Below, in pieces: positions 1 through 7,449 of a stretch of 64,000 bases of DNA. The DNA is from Mannheimia sp041807705. Lineage in GTDB: Bacteria; Pseudomonadota; Gammaproteobacteria; Enterobacterales; Pasteurellaceae. The position numbers and the translations under genes were made by a program. The stretch is taken from positions 1 to 64,000 of the forward strand of contig NZ_JBGTYY010000008.1 in NCBI RefSeq assembly GCF_041807705.1, written 5' to 3'. The notes below the pieces were generated by a model. That model did not search any database. It had not been told where the DNA came from and saw nothing but the letters and a program-made list of their open reading frames with translations. Each line of letters starts with the position of its first letter. Position 1 is the first letter of the stretch.

Positions 1-372
1 CTTGATTTTCCTTGTAATGACCGGCATTAGCGTTTCTGATTTGGTATTTTCTACCACTACGGTAAACACCTTTCCTTGACGCTTCAACAAACCGAATACA
101 GCGACTTTCCCAGCCGCGCCTCGCCGTCGTTTTCCTTTGCGATGACCACCAAAATAGCTTTCATCTACCTCAATTTTTCCCTCAAAAATTTCATGAGCTT
201 CAAGGGCTAAATGGTGTTCAATGACCAGCCTAATTTTGTGGTAAAACAGGGCTGCCGTATTGGGTTGAATACCTAATAAATCAGCAGCGGTTCTAGCGGT
301 CACTTCAGCAACAAAAAATTCAAGAAGCTTTTTCTGCAAAGATTTCTTTAATTTACAATGGGTTATCTTCAT
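1..372 (-). CDS. IS1595-family (IS1016-type) transposase, partial
   Basis: This is a DDE transposase of the ISXO2/IS1016 type that moves the flanking insertion sequence. The minus-strand frame is open for 124 codons from ATG at 372 to the window edge, starting MKITHCKLKKSLQKKLLEFF. A helix-turn-helix-like segment (TARTAADLLGIQPNTAALFY) is followed by the family signature EVDESYFGGHRKGKRRRGAAG, which carries the first catalytic Asp. The frame has no stop or frameshift in the visible part, so the copy may be intact beyond the edge. The remaining catalytic residues are outside the window. Confidence 0.88.
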   Translation of the reverse strand, partial: MKITHCKLKKSLQKKLLEFFVAEVTARTAADLLGIQPNTAALFYHKIRLVIEHHLALEAHEIFEGKIEVDESYFGGHRKGKRRRGAAGKVAVFGLLKRQGKVFTVVVENTKSETLMPVITRKIK

Positions 373-411
373 TTTTGTAGTATAGCAGTGATGCTAATCT
401 ACTACAGCCCC
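1..411 (-). mobile_element. IS1016-like insertion sequence (IS1595 family), one end only
   Basis: The transposase gene on the minus strand and its flank reach a terminus at about 411. Read on the minus strand, the element begins GGGGCTGTAGTAGATTAGC, which resembles the terminal repeat of IS1016 as I recall it. The other end lies outside the window, so the second inverted repeat and any target duplication cannot be checked. The element abuts a decayed gene remnant and lies about 320 bases upstream of the microcin promoter. Confidence 0.75.
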
Positions 412-413
412 TT

Positions 414-655
414 ATTTATTATTGTTCGCTCTTTTCTGAAGTATTGGAAGAATGCGAGAAGAAACGGGGAGACTATGAAATGAACATTAAAAGAATAGTG
501 ATTATATTTTTCTGGATTATTCTAATTCCAACAACTTTTTTAATATTGAGTTACTATCCTGTATAGGAAGAATAGAAAAGTGGGCTATTGCTTCCGTAAT
601 TGCATTGGCTTACGCATTTATTTTTCGTAAAACGTTAAAAATGAAATTCTTTTGA
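414..655 (+). pseudogene. Remnant of a small membrane-protein gene, cut by the IS and frameshifted
   Basis: An open frame runs out of the IS end with no start of its own (SEVLEECEKKRGDYE), continues through ATG 480 as a hydrophobic stretch (MNIKRIVIIFFWIILIPTTF) and stops at 564-566. A second frame then reads IEKWAIASVIALAYAF and stops at 653-655. The two pieces together resemble one protein with two membrane helices and one frameshift. I do not recognise the family. Alternatively, 480-566 may be a genuine 28-residue peptide gene, but no convincing ribosome-binding site precedes it. Confidence 0.3.
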
Positions 656-733
656 ATATGTTTCATAGTGTTTACTTGTTCTAGTGAGCAATAAATAACC
701 ATAATAAGTGAATGTGGAATATTTTAGAGGTTT

Positions 734-749
734 TGTGAACTAGATCACA
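734..749. promoter_or_regulatory. CRP (cAMP receptor protein) binding site
   Basis: TGTGAACTAGATCACA has both consensus half-sites, TGTGA and TCACA, separated by six bases. Its centre (741.5) lies 41.5 bases upstream of the start predicted from the -10 hexamer at 771-776, the spacing of a class II CRP-activated promoter. It would place the downstream microcin genes under carbon-source control. Confidence 0.75.
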
Positions 750-758
750 GATTTTATA

Positions 759-777
759 AATGATAACTGTTATCATT
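759..777. promoter_or_regulatory. Fur-like operator overlapping the -10 of the microcin promoter
   Basis: AATGATAACTGTTATCATT is a perfect 9-1-9 palindrome. Its core TGATAACTGTTATCA differs from the 7-1-7 Fur motif (TGATAAT-N-ATTATCA) at two positions. The likely -10 hexamer TATCAT (771-776) lies inside it, so a bound repressor would block RNA polymerase. Iron-dependent control is known for the microcin V (colicin V) operon, which supports the reading. Another regulator with a similar palindrome cannot be excluded. Confidence 0.6.
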
Positions 778-828
778 ACTGTGCTGAGCATTTCAGTACT
801 TACTATCAACACTCAAAGGAGTAATAAT

Positions 829-1056
829 ATGAAAGTTTTAAATAATTCAGAAACACTCATTGTAAATGGTGGTAGATTCAATTTCTCTGGTGGAGGTGCT
901 AGAGGTCGATGGGGAACTTACATGAATGTAAACGCTGGATATACATTTAATCCAACGAAAAATATTTCTGTAACACCATCTGTAGATTTTCAAAAGAATC
1001 GATTCATCGGTAATAAGATTACAGGTGGTGGCATTAATGTTACCATTAAATTTTAA
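829..1056 (+). CDS. Microcin-like precursor 1 with double-glycine leader
   Basis: This encodes a 75-residue precursor. ATG 829 follows a good ribosome-binding site (AAAGGAG, 815-821); an upstream in-frame ATG at 760 lies inside the operator and is rejected. Residues 1-15 (MKVLNNSETLIVNGG) form a leader ending in Gly-Gly, the cleavage signal of C39-peptidase exporters such as the one encoded at 3145. The predicted mature peptide has 60 residues and is Gly- and Asn-rich. It shows alternating beta-strand patterns (MNVNAGYTF, NISVTPSVDF) and ends GGGINVTIKF with a C-terminal Phe. It contains no cysteine. I do not recognise the mature sequence; the bacteriocin role is inferred from leader, size and exporter. 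Confidence 0.72.
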   Translation: MKVLNNSETLIVNGGRFNFSGGGARGRWGTYMNVNAGYTFNPTKNISVTPSVDFQKNRFIGNKITGGGINVTIKF

Positions 1057-1237
1057 ATATACTCTACTAATACCAATTTTATTATCTGCTTGTACTCATT
1101 CTATAGAGAGAGATAGAAAAGATAGTCAATGTTTCTCTTCTGCTTATGTAAACAGGCACATAAAAGATTCGGTTCATCAGAAAATAGTGTATGACAGATG
1201 TTTAAGAGAAAATAAACCCTATCTTAGTACACAATAA
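1037..1237 (+). CDS. Small lipoprotein, candidate immunity protein for microcin 1
   Basis: ATG 1037 overlaps the end of the microcin 1 gene by 20 bases, implying coupled translation; an in-frame ATG at 1025 is an alternative. The 66-residue product has a signal peptide ending in a lipobox (LLSAC, Cys 19). Thr follows the Cys, which by the Lol rule predicts outer-membrane sorting. The mature part is about 48 residues, charged, with two further cysteines that could form a disulfide. Microcin immunity genes usually lie directly beside the toxin gene, hence the proposed role, but known class II immunity proteins are mostly inner-membrane proteins. A lysis or export accessory role is possible. Confidence 0.6.
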   Translation: MLPLNFKYTLLIPILLSACTHSIERDRKDSQCFSSAYVNRHIKDSVHQKIVYDRCLRENKPYLSTQ

Positions 1238-1247
1238 CTAAAAATAT

Positions 1248-1269
1248 ATAGCCCTCTTACGAGGGCTAT
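1248..1269 (+). terminator. Hairpin between the two microcin modules
   Basis: ATAGCCCTC and GAGGGCTAT form a perfect 9-bp stem with loop TTAC, just after the lipoprotein gene. The following TAAAATAG is not a strong U-tract, so it may be a leaky terminator or an mRNA-stabilising hairpin that sets the ratio of upstream to downstream expression. Confidence 0.55.
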
Positions 1270-1294
1270 TAAAATAGTAAAAAGGTAATTTATA

Positions 1295-1582
1295 ATGAAT
1301 GTGATCAAATTAGAAAATACGAAATGTGTAACTGGCGGATTTGCAAATTTTGCCTTTGGAGGGGCGATTGGATTAGGAATGTATGTATGGAATCATAGAC
1401 ATGATCTTCATTCTATGACATTTAAAGGTGCGGCATTGGCAACTGGTTCAGGGGCTATAACAGGAGGTATCGGAGGAAAATTAATTTCTGCTGCTGGAGG
1501 AGGGATTGTTGGAAATGTTGCTTGGAGACCTGGACTAACAGGTTTAAATAGTTCAATTCAACATATTGCTAATCGGAAATAG
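1295..1582 (+). CDS. Microcin-like precursor 2 with double-glycine leader, Gly/Ala-rich
   Basis: This encodes a 95-residue precursor with a ribosome-binding site (AAAGG, 1281-1285). Leader residues 1-15 are MNVIKLENTKCVTGG, the same length as in precursor 1 and likewise ending Gly-Gly. The mature 80 residues are rich in Gly and Ala, with many small-xxx-small spacings (FAFGGAIGLGMYVW, GSGAITGGIGGKLISAAGG), as in the membrane-inserting region of microcin V and related peptides. The only cysteine is in the leader, so no disulfide is expected. An inner-membrane pore-forming role is inferred from composition. Confidence 0.75.
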   Translation: MNVIKLENTKCVTGGFANFAFGGAIGLGMYVWNHRHDLHSMTFKGAALATGSGAITGGIGGKLISAAGGGIVGNVAWRPGLTGLNSSIQHIANRK

Positions 1583-1623
1583 GTTTATTGCTCTATAATA
1601 AAATAGGGCATTTATAAATAGAG

Positions 1624-1875
1624 ATGATATATACTTCATTTGTTATAGTTATCACATTTATTGAGATATCTATTTTCTTAAGAAAAGAGCTGTCTTATAG
1701 GAAGGCTGCCTTTATATTTTTCTTAAGTTATATACTAATATTTGGTATCGATAATATTTTTCATTTTAAGCAAAATAAAAGTATTTTGCTCGTCATTGCT
1801 GAACCCATAATTATATCTGTTATTTTTTCATTGTTGGCTCTTTGGCTATTCAAATACCACAAAGAAAAAAATTAA
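1624..1875 (+). CDS. Small three-helix membrane protein, candidate immunity protein for microcin 2
   Basis: The 83-residue product is strongly hydrophobic, with segments at about residues 3-19, 28-45 and 53-77 and a basic C-terminus (FKYHKEKN). It lies 41 bases after microcin 2 and 10 bases before the exporter genes. Small inner-membrane proteins with two or three helices are the usual immunity partners of pore-forming class II microcins. The ribosome-binding site is weak (AGAG just before ATG). No named family recognised; function is inferred from position and topology. Confidence 0.6.
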   Translation: MIYTSFVIVITFIEISIFLRKELSYRKAAFIFFLSYILIFGIDNIFHFKQNKSILLVIAEPIIISVIFSLLALWLFKYHKEKN

Positions 1876-1885
1876 TATTAATAAT

Positions 1886-3145
1886 ATGTTTAGAGAAGAA
1901 GCTATTGCATATCAGTCAAAAAAATGGAAAAGCACTGCGGTACTATTTAGCAGAATTCCTGCTTGGTTTATCTTTTCCATTTCTTTCTTTATTTTTGCTG
2001 CATTTATTTTATTTATTGTTTTTGGCAGTTATACCCGCCGTGAAACTGTTGTTGGTGAGTTAGTAATGCAAGCTCATCCAATTATCCTTTCTGCTCCTAA
2101 ATCCGGCTATATATCCGAAAATTATATTCAGCCTCATCAACAGGTGAAAAAGGGCGATCCGCTGTTTAAAATTACGCTGGATAGAATTACGCATAGCGGG
2201 AATATTAATGTCAATTCTATTCTTTCTCTGAAATCACAAATTCAAGCAACAGAACAAGCGATCACAGCTTTAAATAAGAATAAGTTAGAAACTATTAATA
2301 GCCTTGAAAATCAGATCGAAAACAATCAAAAAATTTATCAAGATAAGCAGGCTTATTTAGTTGAAGTTGAAAAAACAATGAATGACTATGAGGATTTAGT
2401 AAAGCGTTATGAGAAATTATTAAAAGTAGGGCATTCTAGCTATGATGAAGTAAATGTTCAGAAAAGCAGATATTTCCAACAAAAATCACTGTTTAATGAG
2501 CTAAAGCAAGAATTAATTCAATTAAAATCCACCCAACTTAGCTTGGAAAATGAAATTGAAACCCGTAAAACCGAATTTAATAATCAGATTATTCGCTATG
2601 AAATGCAAAAAAGTGATTTATCTATTCGGTTGATGGAGTTTGAATCTGTTTCAGATATTATTGTTAATGCCTCTTTAGACGGAAAAATTGAAAGTACCAG
2701 CGTAACAGTTGGGCAAATTATTAAAGAAAATGACCCGCTTGCACAAATTCTGCCACAGAATAAAGGCAATTATCAGCTAGTGATGTGGGTGCCGAATAGT
2801 GCTATTTCATTTATTAAACAAGGCGATGAGGTGAATATTCGTTATGAGGCTTTTCCGTTTGAAAAATTCGGGCAGTTTAAGGGCAAAATTACGTCAATTT
2901 CAACCTTACCTGCTTCTCTGCAAGAACTGAGTTTTTATAAAAATCTCCCTACAAATTTAGATCAAGGCATTCCGCTTTATAAAATTCTGATTGAGCTTGC
3001 CGATCAAAACGTAAAATATAATGATACCACCCTTTATTTTATGAGTGGAATGAAAGCCGAAGCCACGTTATTTTTAGAGAAACGTAAACTGTATGAGTGG
3101 ATATTTTTCCCTATGTATCAATTACGCAAAAATATGGAGCAATAA
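1886..3145 (+). CDS. HlyD-family membrane fusion protein of the microcin exporter (CvaA-type)
   Basis: This periplasmic adaptor would link the inner-membrane ABC exporter to TolC in a type I secretion pathway; no tolC is in the window. The 419-residue protein has a short cytoplasmic N-terminus, one membrane helix at about 27-50, a lipoyl-like half-motif (GYISENYIQPHQQVKKGDPLF), a coiled-coil hairpin at about 100-230, and a second half-motif (DGKIESTSVTVGQIIKENDP) before a C-terminal beta domain. Length and layout match CvaA/MchE proteins. The stop codon overlaps the next ATG (TAATG), so the two exporter genes are translationally coupled. Confidence 0.9.
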   Translation: MFREEAIAYQSKKWKSTAVLFSRIPAWFIFSISFFIFAAFILFIVFGSYTRRETVVGELVMQAHPIILSAPKSGYISENYIQPHQQVKKGDPLFKITLDRITHSGNINVNSILSLKSQIQATEQAITALNKNKLETINSLENQIENNQKIYQDKQAYLVEVEKTMNDYEDLVKRYEKLLKVGHSSYDEVNVQKSRYFQQKSLFNELKQELIQLKSTQLSLENEIETRKTEFNNQIIRYEMQKSDLSIRLMEFESVSDIIVNASLDGKIESTSVTVGQIIKENDPLAQILPQNKGNYQLVMWVPNSAISFIKQGDEVNIRYEAFPFEKFGQFKGKITSISTLPASLQELSFYKNLPTNLDQGIPLYKILIELADQNVKYNDTTLYFMSGMKAEATLFLEKRKLYEWIFFPMYQLRKNMEQ

Positions 3146-5232
3146 TGACAGGAATTGAGCAGTTAAAATTTGATTTTCGGAGAAAAATACCTGTTATTTT
3201 GCAAACTGAAACAGCTGAATGTGGCTTAGCCTGTTTAGCGATGATGTTGGGCTATTACGATAAAGACACCAATTTATTTGAATTACGAAGTCAATATGGT
3301 ACTTCCTCTCGTGGAGTAACGCTACATACCTTAATTTCTATTGCAAATGACTGTGGTTTAATAACTCGCCCTCTTTCTCTAGAGTTAGATGAAGTACCAC
3401 AACTTCGTCTGCCTTGTATTCTTCATTGGGATTTTAATCATTTTGTGGTATTAACTCACGCAAGTGAAAAACAGTTTATTATCCACGATCCTGCTTTCGG
3501 TAAACGTAAATTATCCCGTGCTGAATTTTCCAACCATTTTACCGGAGTCGCTTTAGAAGCTTGGTCTGAAGTTAAATTTGAGAAAAGCAACAATGAAAAC
3601 ACCATTAGTTTGTATGAAACCTTAAAGCATATTTCCGGCATAAAAGGTGCATTAGTGAAAATTTTTGCCCTTTCAATGCTCATTGAACTCATTGCTTTAC
3701 TTATGCCGATTGGAACACAGTTGGTGATGGATCACGTTATGCAAGCGAAAGATCAATCATTACTTTTAATTATCTGTATTGGGCTATTTCTATTTACCCT
3801 TTTCCGTACAACGGTCAGTATGTTTAGGGCTTGGGTTTCCTTGAAAATGAATTATTTAATTGATTTTCAATGGACAGCCAGTTTCTTTTCTCATCTCTTA
3901 AAATTACCGCTTGATTTCTTTGAAAAACGCCAAGTAGGTGATATTCATTCCCGATTTAGTTCATTAAAAACCATTCAGAAAACTTTAACTTCAAGCATTA
4001 TTAGCACGATTATTGATACGATTATGATCATCAGTTTAATTATTATGATGGTGTTATATGGCGGTTGGCTTTTTTGGGTGGTATTAGCCTTTTCTTTTAT
4101 CTATTTTATTCTCCGAATGGTTACTTATTTAGTTTATCGTCAACTGAATGAAGAGCAGATTATTAAAGGAGCAAAAGCCCATTCACATTTTATGGAAACT
4201 TTGTATGGCATTACAACGTTAAAATCATTAGGATTGGAAAATAAACGACAAGAACAGTGGATGTCGCTCAATGCGGATGCTTTTAACACATCAATTAAGG
4301 TAACTAAATTTGATATGCTGTTTTCCGGTATTCATACCTTTATTTCTACCATCGAACAGATTTTAATTCTTTGGATTGGGGCGACAATGGTGATTGAAAA
4401 TGTGATGACATTAGGAATGTTTGTCGCTTTTAATGCCTATCGAGGCTCTTTCTCTTCACGAATGGCGAATTTAATTGATATTATTTTTAGCCTAAAAATT
4501 CTTTCATTACATAGAGAGCGGATTGCAGACATTGCTTTAAATGAAGTTGAAGATGAAAGTAAATATCAAGAACTCAGATTTGAACATAACCAAACAGATA
4601 TAGAAGTTAAAAACCTTTGTTTCAAATACGATCCTTTTTCTAAAAATGTGCTTGAAAATGTCAATTTAGTGATCAGAAGTGGGGAAAGTGTTGCTATTAC
4701 CGCACCATCAGGTTATGGCAAAACAACGTTATTAAAATTAATTGCAGGTTTATTAAAACCAACCTCAGGTTCTGTGTATTTTAACGGCATTGATATTTAT
4801 CAATTAGGGTTAAGTCAATATCGAGCCCAGATTGCTTGTGTATTACAGGAAGATAAATTCTTTTCAGGTTCCATTTTAGAGAATATTGTTAGTTTTGAAA
4901 GTAATTATGATCGAGAATGGGCTATCGAATGTAGCAAACTTGCGAATATTCACAATGATATTATGGCAATGCCGATGAATTATGAAACCTTATTAGGCGA
5001 ATTAGGAAATAATTTGTCTGGAGGACAAAGACAACGATTATTTATTGCTAGAGCTTTATATAAAAAGCCTAAAATTCTTTTGATGGATGAGGCAACTAGC
5101 CATTTAGATGAAGAAAATGAGAAGCTTGTTAATCAAGCTATTTCACAAATGAAGATAACAAGGATTATTATTGCTCATAGAGAATCGACTATTCAGTCGG
5201 CGGATAGAATTATTGCCCTGAATGACAGGTAA
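3145..5232 (+). CDS. C39 peptidase-containing ABC exporter of the microcin (CvaB-type)
   Basis: This is a bifunctional inner-membrane exporter that removes the double-glycine leader and drives secretion with ATP. I start it at ATG 3145 (GGAG at 3136-3139), giving 695 residues; a longer frame to 3097 would run through the upstream gene. The C39 domain shows oxyanion Gln20 and catalytic Cys26 (QTETAECGLACL), His99 (WDFNHFVVL) and Asp115 (HDPAFG). Transmembrane helices fill about 155-440. The nucleotide-binding domain has Walker A APSGYGKTT (Ala in place of the usual first Gly), signature LSGGQ and Walker B ILLMDEATSHLD. All catalytic residues are present, so it should be active. Confidence 0.93.
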   Translation: MTGIEQLKFDFRRKIPVILQTETAECGLACLAMMLGYYDKDTNLFELRSQYGTSSRGVTLHTLISIANDCGLITRPLSLELDEVPQLRLPCILHWDFNHFVVLTHASEKQFIIHDPAFGKRKLSRAEFSNHFTGVALEAWSEVKFEKSNNENTISLYETLKHISGIKGALVKIFALSMLIELIALLMPIGTQLVMDHVMQAKDQSLLLIICIGLFLFTLFRTTVSMFRAWVSLKMNYLIDFQWTASFFSHLLKLPLDFFEKRQVGDIHSRFSSLKTIQKTLTSSIISTIIDTIMIISLIIMMVLYGGWLFWVVLAFSFIYFILRMVTYLVYRQLNEEQIIKGAKAHSHFMETLYGITTLKSLGLENKRQEQWMSLNADAFNTSIKVTKFDMLFSGIHTFISTIEQILILWIGATMVIENVMTLGMFVAFNAYRGSFSSRMANLIDIIFSLKILSLHRERIADIALNEVEDESKYQELRFEHNQTDIEVKNLCFKYDPFSKNVLENVNLVIRSGESVAITAPSGYGKTTLLKLIAGLLKPTSGSVYFNGIDIYQLGLSQYRAQIACVLQEDKFFSGSILENIVSFESNYDREWAIECSKLANIHNDIMAMPMNYETLLGELGNNLSGGQRQRLFIARALYKKPKILLMDEATSHLDEENEKLVNQAISQMKITRIIIAHRESTIQSADRIIALNDR

Positions 5233-5233
5233 A

Positions 5234-5902
5234 TTAATTCCTATTTTTCTGTTCTTGCCGATAAAGTTTATTACACGGAATGCCGTCATTATTACCATCT
5301 AACGCTTTCCAACCGCATTGTTGAAAGTAGTGTTTTGCTTGTTCGTAATTGCCGATTTGGTTGCAGCTTAATTTAATTTTGCAGTTAATTGCTTGTGGTG
5401 GATTTGCAATATTTCCCGGTTTTTTGACCGCTTGTGGTAAGGTTGAGGCGCGTGTTTTTCGCCATTGGCTCGGGTTAATCGGGAATTTGTCCTGCCATAA
5501 GCCGATTTTAGCTCGCTGTGCTTGATTTTGTGCCTCAATGTACTCTCGCTTTGTGGTATAAGCCCACGCCATACCGTTTTCTACTAAGGCTAAGTTGATG
5601 TTTTTACCGTTTAAATAGAGGGTAGCAAGTAAGCGTTGATAGCGATCGTATCCTGAAATCACGGCAGTAACGTTTTGTTTAAACACTAACTGAGCCAGAG
5701 CTTGTTTAGCTCTATTTCCATAAGGCTGGAATTGTTCAGGTGCATCAATATGTATCAATCTCACTTTGAGCGGTGCTTTGTTTACTAAGCAACTTAAGGT
5801 ATCGCCATCGCTAATTCCCACCACTTTGCAATTGATTTGTCGCTCATTTGCATAACTAATTGAAAACAATAGGCAAAAAATAAAGGTGTATAAAAATTTC
5901 AT
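5234..5902 (-). CDS. Secreted thermonuclease-like nuclease with C-terminal Excalibur domain
   Basis: The 222-residue protein has a signal peptide (residues 1 to about 18) and a staphylococcal-nuclease-like domain with the expected DGDT (GISDGDTLSC), RLIHIDAPE, YDRYQRLLATLY and LVENGMAWAY blocks. The C-terminal Excalibur-type calcium-binding motif reads DGNNDGIPCNKL. The likely role is secreted or periplasmic cleavage of DNA or RNA. It converges on the microcin exporter with a one-base gap and reads in the opposite direction, so it is not part of that operon. Confidence 0.85.
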   Translation of the reverse strand: MKFLYTFIFCLLFSISYANERQINCKVVGISDGDTLSCLVNKAPLKVRLIHIDAPEQFQPYGNRAKQALAQLVFKQNVTAVISGYDRYQRLLATLYLNGKNINLALVENGMAWAYTTKREYIEAQNQAQRAKIGLWQDKFPINPSQWRKTRASTLPQAVKKPGNIANPPQAINCKIKLSCNQIGNYEQAKHYFQQCGWKALDGNNDGIPCNKLYRQEQKNRN

Positions 5903-5945
5903 AAATAAAAATATAGGGCTAAATTGCCCTATATTCTATCAGTTT

Positions 5946-7313
5946 TTATTCTGTTTCGCCTTTTTTAAGGCGAGCAAAGAAATCTTTGGTTTCGCTAATA
6001 ATTACTTTGCGTAGAGCAATAATTGCAATGAGATTTGGGAATGCCATTAAACCGTTTACAATATCGGCAATTGTCCAGATGGTGTCGAGTTGTAAAAACG
6101 GGGCAGCGGCAATTAACGCAATAAATAAAATGCGATAGAGCTTGATATATTGGGTTCGTCCACGTGTTAAATAGACAAAACAGCGTTCTCCATAGTAGCA
6201 CCAGCCTAAAATAGTGGTGAATGCGAAGAAAACTAAGCCAACTGTTACAATAATTGCACCAAATGAGCTGTCTAAGCCTTGAGTAAAGGCAGTTGTAGTG
6301 AGAGCTGCACCTTTAATATCACCTGTCCAAGCACCTGAAATAATAATAACCAAGCCTGTCATTGTACAAACAATGATAGTATCTAAAAATGTGCCTGTCA
6401 TTGAAATTAAGCCCTGTCTCACAGGTTCTTTGGTTTGAGCAGCAGCGGCGGCAATCGGGGCTGAGCCTAAGCCTGATTCATTCGAGAAAATACCGCGTGC
6501 TACACCCAGCTGAATGGCTTGCATTACCGTAAAACCAAATGCACCACCTAATGCAGCTTGCGGATTAAAGGCTGCGTGAACAATAGTAACGATAGCTTGT
6601 GGTACTTTTTCGGCGTTGAGAATAATCACACACAGCGAGGCAACAACATAAGCGATAGCCATAAACGGCACAACAATGGTTGCAATTTTAGAAATACGTT
6701 TTACACCGCCAAGAATAATTGCAGTTACAATTAGCGTTAAAATAATAGCACTAAGGAGAATTGGCACATCGAAGGTACTTTCTAAGGCGTGCGTAATGCC
6801 ATTTACTTGTGGGAAAGTGCCAATACCGAGTAACGCCACTAATACCCCGAAAAAAGCAAAGGCTTTAGCGAGCCAACGCCATTTTTTACCCATACCTAAT
6901 TCGATATAGTACATTGGTCCGCCGGCAACAAAGCCTGCTTTATCTTTAGTACGATATTTAATTGCAAGCAAGCCTTCGGCATATTTAGTTGCCATACCGA
7001 ATAGGGCGATGAGCCACATCCAGAACAATGCACCCGGGCCACCGGCTTGAATAGCGGTGGCGACACCCACGATATTCCCAGTGCCGATAGTCGCCGCCAG
7101 TGCAGTAGCTAATGCTCCAAAAGCGGAAATATCCCCACTTTGGTTTTCGCCTTTCTCTTTTTTAAAGATATAGCTAAATGCTCTTGGTAGGTGAACAAAT
7201 TGCAGTAATTTGAGGCGTAAGGTGAAATAGATACCGACACCGGAGATTAAAATCAGTAACGGTGGACCCCAAACGAAATTATTGATAGAGTTTAAAAGTT
7301 GGTCGATTGACAT
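5946..7313 (-). CDS. Sodium:alanine/glycine symporter (AGCS family)
   Basis: The predicted inner-membrane transporter of 455 residues couples small neutral amino-acid uptake to sodium. I chose the start at 7313 because GAGGAA precedes it; the frame extends to 7376 without support. Family features include about ten hydrophobic segments, the GxGNIVGVATAI block and the FSNESGLGSAPIAAAAA block. The tandem glycine riboswitch in the leader indicates that glycine is sensed and probably transported. Confidence 0.9.
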   Translation of the reverse strand: MSIDQLLNSINNFVWGPPLLILISGVGIYFTLRLKLLQFVHLPRAFSYIFKKEKGENQSGDISAFGALATALAATIGTGNIVGVATAIQAGGPGALFWMWLIALFGMATKYAEGLLAIKYRTKDKAGFVAGGPMYYIELGMGKKWRWLAKAFAFFGVLVALLGIGTFPQVNGITHALESTFDVPILLSAIILTLIVTAIILGGVKRISKIATIVVPFMAIAYVVASLCVIILNAEKVPQAIVTIVHAAFNPQAALGGAFGFTVMQAIQLGVARGIFSNESGLGSAPIAAAAAQTKEPVRQGLISMTGTFLDTIIVCTMTGLVIIISGAWTGDIKGAALTTTAFTQGLDSSFGAIIVTVGLVFFAFTTILGWCYYGERCFVYLTRGRTQYIKLYRILFIALIAAAPFLQLDTIWTIADIVNGLMAFPNLIAIIALRKVIISETKDFFARLKKGETE

Positions 7314-7449
7314 AGTGTGTTCCTCGTAAAAACTACTTACAAGGAAAGAAAAGAAATGATGGAATGACCGAAACAAACGGTCAAAAAACGGTGATATTTT
7401 GCAAAGGCAAAAATCACAGCGTGGTTTGATTTTATTACATTACATCTTG

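Noticed and set aside
760..828. Upstream extension of microcin precursor 1 (start at 760)
   Set aside because: The ATG lies within the Fur-like operator and has no ribosome-binding site, whereas ATG 829 follows AAAGGAG and gives a leader equal in length to that of precursor 2.
1842..2063. Hydrophobic open frame overlapping the start of the CvaA-type gene
   Set aside because: It is an out-of-frame reading through the membrane helix of the HlyD-family protein; the real gene has clear family features.
3097..3144. Longer N-terminus for the ABC exporter
   Set aside because: It would run through the end of the upstream gene; TAATG coupling and GGAG before 3145 favour the shorter start, which also puts the C39 Cys at the usual position.
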